Source: Closterium sp. Naga37s-1 (Eukaryota; Streptophyta; Zygnematophyceae; Desmidiales; Closteriaceae). From it: a stretch of DNA of 64,000 nt. A program made the translations under genes and the position numbers. The stretch spans positions 1,124,501 through 1,188,500 of the forward strand of contig CANJKZ010000927.1 in assembly GCA_947471745.1 (NCBI GenBank). Direction: 5' to 3'. The notes beneath the pieces are model-generated. The model ran no database searches and had not been told where the DNA came from. It was given only the letters and a program-made list of their open reading frames with translations. This document shows positions 41,971 through 51,793 of this stretch, piece after piece; position 1 is the first letter of the stretch; the number at the start of each line of letters is the position of its first letter.

Positions 41971-42972
41971 TTACAACTGGGGTCTCTGAGACATGGGCAG
42001 CGGGGGCCTCCTATGGCGGACGAGCACCTCTGTGTGTTGTGCCAAGGACACCACCTGCGTTGGATCTTGCAGGTTGCGGGATGCTGTGATGAGAGGCTCG
42101 ACGTATGGCGTCACGTACATTTCCTTAGCTGTGTCGCTTCGCCACCTGCCCAGCCGTTTGAAGAATCTGTCTGGCACTCCAGTGTTGGCTGCTACTGTGG
42201 CCGCGCCTTTTTGGAAGGAGTGAGTGCCGAGCTGCAGCTCTCCCAGACCAACTTTTGCGAAAGCTTCCTTACACCAGTTCCGAATTGTAGTGTATGAAGG
42301 TGGCTTCGCTTGGCCTTTGCTGGTTGAAGCATGCCCGAAGACACGAATCAACGGTCCCTCTGACTGAGGGCCATAGCCGGCGAGTTGGATGAAGCGTCGG
42401 GTGCAGCGCACTGGGCAAAAAGGGTCTGTCGTTGCTGCAATGGGTATCCATGTTGCGTGACCGGCCTGATCAGTCTTAGAGTGTGGTGTAAGGATCCACA
42501 TGACCTCTTCGTCGAATTGGATGTCTTGCCATTGTATGGCCACTAGGTCGGAGTATCGCAGAAATCCTGAGTACATGAGGATGGGGATCAACCCTTTCTG
42601 AAATTCCGCAGGGTCGTCAGACTGCAGGTAACTCCCGGCCATGTCGCGGACTTGTTGGATCGATACGGGTTCCTTCAGACGAGTAGGGCGGGGGCAGTGT
42701 CGTTTTGCACAGTCGCGGACTTGGGTGGTAAACGGACCGATTGTTGGGCATTTGCTCCCAGTCATGCGATGGGCGAAACTTACTGCCGAGCACGTCAGCT
42801 GCACTACGGACAGGGTGGCTTTGCGTCGGATTGCGTGAACCAGGTATAGTGCGAGTGTCATGTCGGATGCTGGGAGAAAGGAGAGATCCACTTTTGTGCA
42901 AAATGCTCGAAACTTGGCCCAGTATGGTTCGTATGTCCGGATCGTAGAATTGGCGCGTGACTGCGCGAGCAT
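41971..42972 (-). pseudogene. Tyrosine recombinase (integrase) of the DIRS-type element
   Basis: A 333-codon frame. The N-terminal half has a core-binding SAM-like region (STIRTYEPYWAKF). The catalytic half has the first arginine in YSGFLRYSDL, the box HSFQKGAATVAANTGV and LGRWRSDTAKEMY with the candidate nucleophile tyrosine. In related recombinases the second box reads HxxR. Here it is HSFQ, and CGA to CAA is a one-base change, so this copy may be catalytically dead. The start at 42972 directly follows a stop in the same frame. The enzyme would integrate a circular cDNA without target duplication. The stop codon overlaps the 57-bp segment also found at 26148-26204. Confidence 0.88.
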
Positions 42973-43255
42973 TTAGATCAGTTGGTCGTGTAACTTTGGG
43001 AGCAAATCTGAACACAGGAGTGGACAATATGCATTAGTCAAATACCACTCGCAGTGCAATGATTGGGCTATGCGGTAGTCCCGTGCCCGAGAAGGCAGTA
43101 GAATGGGACCCTGTATCTAGGCATTGGCTTCCGTGTGTGAGAGAGATGTGCGCGTGGATTTGTGGAGCCCAAGTACATAGGGAGGGTTGCAAAAGTGGCC
43201 ACCAACTTGCGCCTGGCCAGTGCGGGACTATTAATGTGAGTGATGCATGGGTGCG

Positions 43256-43405
43256 TGTTAGAATATATCTGTAACTGCCTGTAGCTGTAGTTTAGTGTAG
43301 TTATTATAAACTGTTGGTGGTGCACCTTCTTTGCATGCTCTGTTTGCTATATGTACCCTAGTGCTATAGTGAACACTATCCCCATTCTCGTTCTAAGTTT
43401 TCACA
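43256..43405 (+). repeat. N1 5' LTR
   Basis: A 150-bp LTR beginning TGTTAGAATATATCTG and ending TTTTCACA, with a TATTATAAACTG word about 50 nt in. Confidence 0.95.
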
Positions 43406-43445
43406 TGGTATCAGAGCAACTACGCTCCTGGCCTGTGGGCCCACC
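43406..43445 (+). promoter_or_regulatory. N1 primer-binding site and GGGCCCACC box
   Basis: A perfect TGGTATCAGAGC at 43406-43417, with GGGCCCACC at 43437-43445, 19 nt on. Confidence 0.82.
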
Positions 43446-44979
43446 TAACTGCTTCCGCTGCTACTCTGTGTGCTGCACGCCCCATGGCGTGCCCCTCGCG
43501 CGACCCTTAGCGGCCCCGTCGCCACCCCTCGCGGCCCCGTCGCCGACCTTTCAGGCCCCTCGCGGCCCCCTTCGCGGCCCCGTCGCCGCCCCTAGCGGCC
43601 CGTCGCCGCCCTTCCAGGCCCCTCGCGGCCCCTTCGCGGCCCCGTCGCCGCCCCTACCGGCCCGTCGCCGCCCTTCCAGGCCCCTCGCGGCCCCTTCGCG
43701 GCCCCGTCGCCGCCCCTATCGGCCCCGTCGTCGCCTCCAGCGGCCCCGTCGCCGCCCCTTGCGGCCCCGTCGCCGCCCTTTCAAGCCCCTCGCGGCCCCT
43801 TCGCGGCCCCGTCGCCGCCCCTATCGGCCCCGTCGCCGCCTCAAGCGGCCCCGTCGCCGCCCCTTGCGGCCCCGTCGCTGCCCCTTTCGGCCCTGCCTCG
43901 ACCCTGCCCCGGCCCCGCCCCGGCCATGCTCCGTCGCCTGTCGCGGCGCACCGGGGGCACGTGCACCGCCCCCCCCCTCTTTTCCCGTCGCCCGTCGCGG
44001 CTCCCTGGGGGGCTGGGGGGGGGGGGCGAGTGTCGCCCCTTCTGCCGCCTGCTTTGGCGCACTGGGACGCCGCGCGTCGGCCCCCCCTTCCGGACGCGGA
44101 CCCGGCCCTGGCGCCCACGGCGGTGCCCTGAGCCGCCGCGGACCCGCCCCTGGCGCCCGCGGCGGTGCCCTGAGCCGCCGTGGACCCGCCCCTGGCGCCC
44201 GCGGCGGTGTCCTGAGCTGCCGCGGACCCGCCCCTGGCGCCCGCGACGGTGCCCCTGCCTCACCCGCGCCTGCACTCGGTGCAGCCGCCCCTGCACCACC
44301 CAGCGCCTGCCCTTGGAGCAGCCGCCCCCGCTCCTGCACTCGGTGCAGCCACCTCTGCCTCACCCCGCGTGTGCACTCGCTGCAGCCGCCCCTGCCCTAC
44401 CCGCGCCGACCCTCTGTAGCCGCTCTACGGCTTTCTCCCCGCCTCCCCCCTCCTCCTTCGCCTCCCTGCAGCCGTGGGGGGGAGGGTATGGGGGTGGCGG
44501 GTGTGGGGGTGATGGGTGGTGTGCTTCCCTTCCCCTCCTCCTCCTTTCGTTCCCACTGCTGCAGCTGCCGCTGGGGGGGAGGGTGTGAGGGTGTGGGGGA
44601 GCCGGGGGAGTGGCACTGGGGTGGCGGGTGTGAGACCAACCAGCAGCTGTCCCGCCACCTCTCCTCTCTTCCCCCCTCTGCTGCTCCTGCAGCAGTGTGG
44701 GGGGGAGGGGGAGGGGGAGGGTGAGGGGATGGAGGGGGTGACCAGCCAGAGCCAGCCCGCCTCCTCTCTCTCCCTGCTGCCCCTCCTGTGGTCGGGGAGG
44801 GAGGAGTGTCAGGACCACAGGAGGAGAATGGTCGGTAAGGGGGTGGCAGGAGTGTCTTGCTGTCGCCTGTCCCTTTGCTGCTGTACCTGCTCTGTTACCG
44901 TGCCTGCTGTTGTTGTTGCTTGTGTACCCCTGCAGGTTGTGTTCTGCACAAACTCCTGCTGCAGGCAGTTATGGGGGAG

Positions 44980-45129
44980 TGTTAGAATATATCTGTAACT
45001 GCCTGTAGCTGTAGTTTGGTGTAGTTATTATAAACTGTTGGTGGTGCACCTTCTTTGCATGCTCTGTTTGCTATATGTACCCTAGTGCTATAGTGAACAC
45101 TATCCCCATTCTCGTTCTAAGTTTTCACA
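44980..45129 (+). repeat. N1 3' LTR
   Basis: A 150-bp LTR nearly identical to 43256-43405. I see one base change, near the TTTAGTG/TTTGGTG word. Confidence 0.95.
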
Positions 45130-46705
45130 GTGCGTTGTGCATGGTGGAGGACGGCTGGGACCAGTTGGGGTGGGGGGAAGGCGAAGTTGTTTTCGGCTGT
45201 CCGTGCGATCGAGAACGCATCAACTGCGATGGTTCCGGGTGGGGAATCTTGGTGCAAAAGCGCGAGAGTTGGGTGTTGTGAGAGTTTGCAAAGAGGTCGA
45301 TGGAATGCGGACCCCAACGACGTTCTAAGATGCGAAACCACGGCTTCTTCAACGCGTAGTCGTCGTGGTCGACCATTTTTGAAAGCTCGTCAGCATGTGA
45401 GTTGAGCTCTCGCGGGATCCATTCAATGATCAAGCGCGTTCCGAGCCCCATGCATGTTCGGATGATGCTTTTGCAAGCCATTGTGAGGTCAGAGCTGTGA
45501 GAGCCACCTTTGCGAAGGATGAAGAATACACCCTGGTTGTCCACCCGCACGAGAACGCGTTTTTGCTTGATCTTGTTGGCGCACGTTTGGAGCGCCCAAA
45601 GGACGCCTTCGATCTCCCGCCGCGTGCTGGACGTTGCCTGTAGCGGCTCTGACATGGTTGCGCTCGCTTCTTCGAGGCCACCCGGAAATGTAGTTAGAGT
45701 GGCGCCCCAACCATGAGAGCTGGCATCCACATGAATTACCGCATCGTAGCTGTTCCGGACGTGGAAAGGTGCACCGTTGAACCGGTCGAACTCCTCAAGC
45801 CAAAGGTGTAGCTCCTCTGCTGCGGCTGGGGGGATGACCACGTTGCTTTTCCATGACGGTGCGTCGTTGATCACTTGTAACATGGCGTGGCTGAATGCGC
45901 GAGCGGTCGCGCCAAGTGCGGCCCCCATTGATGCGAGCATGCCTGTGATTCTGGCCACGTGGCGGACCGGGACTGGTCGGCATGCCTTGCTTGCGATCAG
46001 GAGGTTTTGGATGGTAGTGAGGCTCGTCGGTCGGGACCGATGGAGAATCGACCGGTATCGGTTTCCAGCTCTACACCCAAAAATCGTAGGCGTTGCAATG
46101 GTGACAGCTGTGATTTCTTCGCGTTTATCACGAGTCCTGCCTCTTTAAGGTCCAATATCACACGCTGGCAGATCACTTGCGCATGGTCTTTCGACTGATA
46201 GAGGAATAAGATGTCGTCCACGTAAGGGATGACTCGGATGCCTTGTTCTCGCCAACGCCGAGCCAGTTGCTTGATGAGCTGCGTGAAGACGAATGGAGCT
46301 GTCGCAAGGCCAAATGGAAGTGAACGAAATGCGTACGTGCGCCTCCCAAATTCGAAGCCGAGGAACTTCCAGCATGATGGGTGGATGTCGATGTGGTGGT
46401 AACCGGATTTAAGGTCAATGGAGAACATCCAATCCCCAACGCGTGCCAGGTCCGCCACGCGGTTGAGCCCCTCGTACTTGAACTTGGGGACGATTAAGCT
46501 TGCGTTGACTTTCCGCAGATCAAGAATGAGTCTGCATTTGTCTTTTTGCTCGACCACATTGAGTGGACTTATACACGTCAGCTCCGTTGCGGGCATCTGG
46601 ACTGCTGCTCCGGTCTCTAGGAGTTCTTGGATAGCGGTACGCGTGAACGTGGCATGCGTGTTTGCCCCGGCATGGTTGCGATCGTGGAAGGGTTGTGGTG
46701 GGCCG

Positions 46706-47050
46706 TGTCAGAATCCCAGCCACTAACCACCGGGATAAAAGGGCTTGTTTGTGTAGCGGATGAGTGCGCCCATAACCCCCCAGGCCAACGTGCCTGTAAC
46801 CCTTCCCTAGGATCAATCGGGGATCACCAGTGGACCTCTGACACCCCCCCGCACTGGGATGCCCGAAGTGCACACACTGGGATTCGAACCCGAGACCTTC
46901 GCTCTGATACCATGTCAGAATCCCAGCCACTAACCACTGGGATAAAAGGGCTTGTTTGTGTAGCGGATGAGTGCGCCCATAACCCCCCAGGCCAACGTGC
47001 CTGTAACCCTTCCCTAGGATCAATCGGGGATCACCAGTGGACCTCTGACA
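46706..47050 (-). mobile_element. Complete 345-bp TRIM (terminal-repeat retrotransposon in miniature)
   Basis: Two 138-bp LTRs (46706-46843 and 46913-47050) enclose only 69 bp. The element is flanked by a perfect GGCCG duplication (46701-46705 and 47051-47055). On the minus strand the interior starts with TGGTATCAGAGC and a GGTTCGAATCCC word, and ends in GTGCGGGGGGG before the second LTR. It thus holds a PBS and polypurine tract and nothing else. It is inserted in the RT N-terminal region of the DIRS-type element. A solo relative lies at 20744-20872. Confidence 0.95.
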
Positions 47051-47297
47051 GGCCGTGGCTCCATGGTAGCCAATAACCCCTGGCGATGACAGAAAGGACG
47101 AGGCTGCAGGGGCACCAGGAGCTCCACCACGCAAAGGTCGCACGAAGTCGACCGCGCATCTGTGTAATAGTTTTGTTCGTGACGGCAAATTCATACGGAT
47201 CGTCGTAACATACCGCCTCGCACTGTCGTGCTCCTGTAATTGAGGCAAATGGGGTAGGGTTGGGAGTTCCATTTGACGCATGCATGTGCGTGTGCAT

Positions 47298-47684
47298 GTA
47301 CGCGCAATCGTTGATGAATGGTGTGAATGAGATTGACGATCTATCGAAATGACAACAAATATGTCGTGCGCGCGCCGACGCTTCTTCTTCTTCTTGTTGG
47401 TTTTTTTTTTTTTTTTTTTTTTTTTTTGCTCCATAGGCACCCTGATTATGGTAGGCAAGTAGGTGTCACTCCCTGGACCCCTTCCCTTTTTTTTGTTTTT
47501 GTTTTTTTTTGTCTCATCTAGCACCATGGCTAGCCCTTTTTCCGATACCTCACATCGCGTTTTTTTTTTTTTTTTTTTGCTCGCCTTGTCATCCACTTGG
47601 TAAGACGTGGTTGTGCATGCCTTTAGTGCATGTGGGCTGGTGCTTTGAACCATGGACATGCTTGTCCATCGTGCTTTGTCTTGT

Positions 47685-47765
<81 letters not shown>

Positions 47766-48080
47766 TCTCTCTCTCTCATGCTCTGCACCTCCTCTGTGGT
47801 GTCTAGAGGCTCTTTGCAAAAATATTAAACCAAGGAACTTTTTGTTAAATCAACCAACACACATTGCAATGCTTCCTAGCATTCATCACCCCACCGGGTG
47901 GCCAAATACATGGGACCGAGGGGTTGTTGTTCCCCTTCCCTATCCTAGGCCCAAAGCCTATTACTACCCTTCACTAGGGCTGGCCTCTTGCCATCGCAAA
48001 CCCCTAGGGCTGCCCATGGTTTCCGCACTCAAGAGTGCACCGTGCCTAGCGCCCAAGGCGCCTAATCCCTTGGCCCGCTC
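47298..48080. other. Spacer between gag and RT of the DIRS-type element, with simple repeats
   Basis: Poly-T runs (near 47400-47427, 47486-47511 and 47561-47578) and unassigned sequence. I see no coding continuation between the gag stop at 48081 and the RT start near 47297. The long minus-strand frame here begins inside the CT repeat and is spurious. Confidence 0.6.
47682..47780. repeat. (CT)n microsatellite
   Basis: Nearly continuous CT dinucleotides with a few interruptions over about 100 bp. Confidence 0.95.
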
Positions 48081-48517
48081 CTACACCACCGGAGCGGGTC
48101 CTTGGCCGCCATGCCCGTTCCTAGGGCAGGCACTTGCCACATGTCCCGCCTGGCCGCAGCGGAAGCACGAGCCCCGAAACCCACGACAATTGGCCGTGGG
48201 CGGGGGGGCCCGCTTGGGTAAGAACGGCATCGGCCCGTTGTTTTCGCCGCGGGTGACACGAGCGTATGCACTTGCCGCGCGGTCCATTGCAGCCATATCC
48301 GCAACCGCCTGCTTGAAGGGTCGAGAGGTCAGCAGGCTCTTCTGCTGGTACAGTTTGAAGCGTTTCGCCGTACGAAAGTCGGAAGCGTCCTCCACTTGAA
48401 GCACCTCGAAACGCCCCGAGATGAGGTTGAGCGCGTGTGAGATGAGTTCGAGTCCGCCCGCCGAGTCGCCTCGCTGCGCCTTGTATTCCGCGTGCAGCAG
48501 GTATGTACGCAAGTCCT

Positions 48518-48694
48518 TGTCAGAATATTATGCTCTAGCCTGTAGTGGGGTGCTCTATAGCGAGTACAACCCTTCTCGGGTTTGCTATTTGTATCCTCAT
48601 TCTTGCTAGTGCAACCCCCCTTCTTTGCCTAAACTGTTTCTTGCCTAGCTAGGGCTTTCCTAGCTATGGCGCCTTCTTCTCTTAAACTTTCACA
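48518..48694 (+). repeat. N2 5' LTR
   Basis: A 177-bp LTR beginning TGTCAGAATATTATGC. It carries CTGTAGTGGGGTG, a motif shared with the copia LTRs. Confidence 0.95.
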
Positions 48695-48746
48695 TGCTAT
48701 CAGAGCAGGTCGATCCCCTTGGATCGATCCTGTGGGTGGGCTCACC
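48695..48746 (+). promoter_or_regulatory. N2 primer-binding site and variant GGGCTCACC box
   Basis: TGCTATCAGAGC (48695-48706) follows the LTR. GGGCTCACC (48738-48746) differs from the shared box by one base. A GATCC-type inverted repeat lies between them. Confidence 0.7.
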
Positions 48747-49948
48747 ACCTCGTTGCTTCCGCTGCAACTTCCACTACTACCTTCTGTGCCGCACGCCCCG
48801 TGGCGTGCGGCAGTTTTTCTTCCCGCCGTGCGCCCCGAGGCGCGCGGCGGTTTTCTGCCCGCCGTGCGCCCCGTGGCGCGCGGCGGTTCTCTGCCCGCTG
48901 TGCGCCCCGAGGCGCGCGGCGGGCTTCTACCCCGTCACTCGCCGCGTCGCCCTCGGGAGGCGCTGCGACGGGCGACGGGGACCCGCGCGTCGCCCCCCGT
49001 CGCCCGTCGTGGCCTGCGCGCGGCCCGTACAGCCGGCGCGCGGCCCGTACGGGCTGCGCCAGGCCTGCGCGCGGCCCGTACGGGCTGCGCCAGACCCGCG
49101 CGCGGCCCGTACGGGCTGCGCCAGACCCGCGCGCGGCCCGTACGGGCTGCGCCAGGCCCGCGCGCGGCCCGTACGGGCTGCGCCAGGCCCGCGCGCGGCT
49201 CGGGCCGCCTGCGCGCGGTTCGGGAGGCTGTGCCAGGCCCGTGGGCGACCCTTTCCTCGCTGCCCCTGCCCTCCCCGCTGTCCCCCGTGCTTCTGCTGGC
49301 GCCCCACCCCTCCTACAGCCCGTTCTCCTGAATTAGGGTTTGGGGGTGAGGGGTATGGGGGTGAAACTACTGTGTGCCGTTCCCTGCTCCTCCTCCTCCT
49401 CCGTCTCCCTGTGCTGCAGCTGCCGCTGAGGGGGGGTGGACTTGTTGGAGCCGTTGGAGTGGTGCTAAGGGGGGGTGAAGGGGGAGTGGAGCTAGCGGTG
49501 TAGCAGCGGGTGTGTGTCAGGAGGGGTGGTACTGTTTGGGGGAGGTCGAGTGGAGGCAGCAGTCTTGTCGTCAGCAGCAGCAGCAGTCCGGAGGCTACAA
49601 TCTCCGGTAGTCGCCAGTCGCCCGTGGGTCCGTTGCTCGTCTGCCGCTACTTTTAGCCGCGGGGCCAGTTACCCCAGTAGTCCGGAGCGTTGTTCCGGTA
49701 GCCACTGAGCCAGCAGCTCGTCTGTGTGTCTGCAGCGTCAGCAGTCGCCTCCCATCTTCTCTCCCCCACAGTCTCTCCTCCTCCTCACTTGCCCTCTGCG
49801 ATAGCCTCTAGCTTTGCTCATAATTGTGAACTTTAAACTATTGCTTCTTGAACTTGTGCTCAGAATGTGTGGTGACATTGTGATCCACCCTGAGCTTGTA
49901 CTGCTTTGCTTGCTCTGCTGATTACACCCCACTTTGGCTATGGGGGTG

Positions 49949-50125
49949 TGTCAGAATATTATGCTCTAGCCTGTAGTGGGGTGCTCTATAGCGAGTACAA
50001 CCCTTCTAGGGTTTGCTATTTGTATCCTCATTCTTGCTAGTGCAACCCCCCTTCTTTGCCTAAACTGTTTCTTGCCTAGCTAGGGCTTTCCTAGCTATGG
50101 CGCCTTCTTCTCTTAAACTTTCACA
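49949..50125 (+). repeat. N2 3' LTR
   Basis: A 177-bp LTR nearly identical to 48518-48694. Confidence 0.95.
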
Positions 50126-50699
50126 GTCCTCCAGCAGCTCCGCTTGCTCTCGCACGGAGTCGTTGACGAAATTTGCCGCCGAAAAGGTGAGGTTAGAAGA
50201 AGGGAGGGGGGGGGGAGGTTTTCCGTGCCAATAAAATTAGCAGTATTGACTGGAGCCTCACCGGCTTCATCTTCAGAGTCGTCGGTGTCGTTGTCGACCA
50301 CCGGAGCAGGGGGAGCGGCTGTCGCTGCGTCGTTGTCATGCCGGTTCGTACGTGCTCCTCGCGTGCCTTTTTCCTTTTTCGAGTTTTTTTTTTTTAGCCG
50401 ACGCAGATGCAGCGGGTAGTGCAGTTTCCGTTGCTGTAACGCTGACGGGCTGCTGCTGTAGAAGGGATAGCAGCGCGTTGACCTGGTCCGGGGTCAACGC
50501 CTGCGTCAGTGCAGGGGGGTCATCGCGTCAGACGAGGAGACCGCAGTCCGCCTCCTCTGGCGCTGACGCGACGGTCCAGCCGCGGGTGCTAGCGTGTGCT
50601 CGGCGTCAGGTGCGTGTGCCGCGCCAGCTGCCGTCGCCACTTGCGCCGCAGGTGCCACTGGCGCCACAGGGGCCGAAGGGTGCTGCTGGGCGTCGGCAC

Positions 50700-51171
50700 C
50701 AGGGCTGAGGATTCAAGGGCAAATGCCCTTAATGCCCTGAACATTAAGGGCTGGGTTCGGCCCAGGTTCCGAATTTGAAGGATTGGCTTTGTGGGCAGCC
50801 CGTCCCCGCAAAGTGCTGGTTGTGGGCCAAACCCGGATTTCAAGTGCAGATCCCGCGGCCCTTAATACCTCCCGCCCTCCCATTCGCTCACCAGGCCCCC
50901 CACCTCCTCCCAGCCACTCCCTTACTTCCTTTTCCCATCCCCGTCAAATCCATCGACATGTTTCGTACCTCAGCCTATTGCCTAGCTGGCTCTGAGTAGC
51001 TTGCCAAGGATGACGGACCCAAAGAGATGCAGGTTTTCCTTAGCGAAAGTGCAAAAAAGTTGGTAGCCCTGATTTCAAGTGCGAGGTTTGCTCTCAGCCC
51101 GTAAATTTCAGGGCAACTTTTGGGGCACCTCGGCCTCTCAAGTTCTGGCTCCAAACCAATCGACAGCCCTG
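50700..51171. mobile_element. hAT-type MITE
   Basis: 472 bp are bounded by terminal inverted repeats that start CAGGGCTG at both ends, with similarity continuing as GGATT and CGATT. The flanking 8-bp sites are identical, GTCGGCAC (50692-50699 and 51172-51179). An 8-bp duplication and a CAGGG terminus are typical of hAT elements. No transposase is inside. The gag frame of the host element is restored when the MITE and one duplication are removed. Confidence 0.9.
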
Positions 51172-51463
51172 GTCGGCACTTTTGTTGACCTCGAGCCCGC
51201 CCAGCAGCACGTCCACTACAGTCGGGGCGGGCGGTCCATCTTCTGCCCGGCGCTTGTTACGGCGGTCGCCCGCAAAATCGCGGGTGTTACGGTCGGAGTC
51301 GGAAGCGGGGTTGGACGAGTTCCCGTTGTTAAGTGTCGTCGTCGGTGCCATCGTTGAGCGATTGAAGTTAAAAATGTCGCTAAGTAAAGTCGAGGGTGAC
51401 TCGCCTCTAGGAAGCGATTTTGTTCTAGCCAGCTTGGAAGGAGAGAAAGACTACGTGAGCAGA

Positions 51464-51646
51464 AATGTTGAGTGAGCCGTTTGAAATAGAGAAACGTGGG
51501 TGGAGGGAAATGAGCTCCAACCCACGGTTTTTGTAGTTGGAGAAGGGCGTTTAGCGCGCTTCGACGATGCCAATTGTGCAGTACAAGCAGCTTCGCTTTC
51601 ACAATACACAATTCTAAAAAACACAATGTGTGTTTAAAAATTATAA
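51464..51646 (+). repeat. Tyrosine-recombinase element direct repeat, 5' copy
   Basis: A 183-bp match to 41740-41922. It marks the element's 5' end on the minus strand, 112 bp upstream of the gag ATG. Confidence 0.88.
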
Positions 51647-51793
51647 ATTTTGGGTGCAGCATGGCAGCTGCCACGTTTAATCCATGTTCCAGGCGAAAGT
51701 GGTGTGTGCGACCGTTAGGAAAATGACAAAATCTAGCGCCCAATCAAATCTGCATGTACAACTCGATTTACAATCAGCGTTCGTACGTCAAAA

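Larger units (their letters stand above)
43256..45129 (+). mobile_element. N1: non-autonomous LTR retrotransposon
   Basis: Two 150-bp LTRs (43256-43405 and 44980-45129) are flanked by a perfect GTGCG duplication (43251-43255 and 45130-45134). TGGTATCAGAGC follows the first LTR, and a purine tract ATGGGGGAG precedes the second. The 1.57-kb interior is GC-rich tandem sequence (for example GGCCCCGTCGCCGCCCCTAG, 43500-43880) with no gag, protease or RT. A 457-codon open frame through it is Pro/Arg-rich low complexity and I do not call it a gene. It lies in the RNase H part of the DIRS-type element. Confidence 0.95.
43070..47297 (-). pseudogene. Reverse transcriptase and RNase H of the DIRS-type element, interrupted by TRIM and N1
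   Basis: The RT N-terminal part (GYWLPWSHG) lies at 47297-47056. After the TRIM it continues in frame with PPQPFHDRNHAG and on to LILDLRKVNASLIVPKFKYE, SIDLKSGYHHIDIH and the catalytic IPYVDDILFL, ending near 45997. A one-base shift near 46030 leads to RNase H (IHVDASSHGWGA, VRVDNQGVFFIL). Another shift occurs near 45240. Past N1 the C-terminus resumes at 43250 in frame (TLIVPHWPGASWWPLL). The order and motifs match Ngaro/DIRS-type pol. At least two frameshifts plus two insertions make it non-functional. Confidence 0.88.
48518..50125 (+). mobile_element. N2: non-autonomous LTR retrotransposon
   Basis: Two 177-bp LTRs (48518-48694 and 49949-50125) are flanked by a perfect GTCCT duplication (48513-48517 and 50126-50130). 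The PBS is TGCTATCAGAGC, and the polypurine tract is CTATGGGGGTG. The interior has a minisatellite of a roughly 30-bp unit containing GCGCGGCCCGTACGGGCTGC (49017-49200) and no pol genes. Its last 100 bp share GATCCACCCTGAGCTT (49882-49897) and the terminal hairpin with the autonomous copia elements. It lies within the gag of the DIRS-type element. Confidence 0.95.
48081..51351 (-). pseudogene. Gag-like ORF of the DIRS-type element, interrupted by N2 and a MITE
   Basis: The frame starts at the ATG at 51351 (MAPTTTLNNG) and is open to the MITE. When the MITE is removed it reads on as LEVNKSAD followed by AQQHPSAPV. A later segment in another frame (ALTPDQVNALLSLL, then DNDTDDSEDEAGEA) lies around 50250-50470. 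The part 50180-50131 joins across N2 to 48512-48081 in frame (VREQAELLEDLRTYLLHAEY). The C-terminal end has a CCHC knuckle, CFRCGQAGHVASAC, and stops at 48081. A run of 12 A (plus-strand T, near 50390) and a G10 run near 50205 mark likely slips. The protein would coat the RNA. Confidence 0.8.
41740..51646 (-). mobile_element. DIRS/Ngaro-type tyrosine-recombinase retrotransposon with four nested insertions
   Basis: On the minus strand the order is a terminal repeat, gag with a CCHC knuckle, RT, RNase H, tyrosine recombinase and a second copy of the repeat. The 183-bp direct repeats at 51464-51646 and 41740-41922 differ at only a few positions. N1, the TRIM, N2 and a MITE interrupt it, each with an exact target duplication. 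Without them the element is about 5.6 kb. I saw no methyltransferase domain, which points to Ngaro/PAT-like rather than classical DIRS. Several frameshifts make it defective. Confidence 0.88.

Noticed and set aside
43351-44724. 457-codon plus-strand frame in N1
   Set aside because: Pro/Arg/Ala low complexity from GC-rich tandem repeats starting inside the LTR. No motif is recognisable, and several overlapping frames are equally open.
46861-46912. tRNA-like GGGATTCGAACCC stretch
   Set aside because: Only a T-arm-like word next to the PBS of the TRIM. No acceptor, D or anticodon arm can be paired, so it is not a tRNA gene.
46520-47788. 422-codon minus-strand frame starting with Arg/Glu repeats
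   Set aside because: It begins in the (CT)n microsatellite and runs through the TRIM, whose two LTRs give a repeated peptide. It is not a gene.
48081-48512. Gag of a separate gypsy element
   Set aside because: Its frame joins in phase across N2 to sequence leading back to the 5' repeat of the tyrosine-recombinase element, so it belongs to that element.
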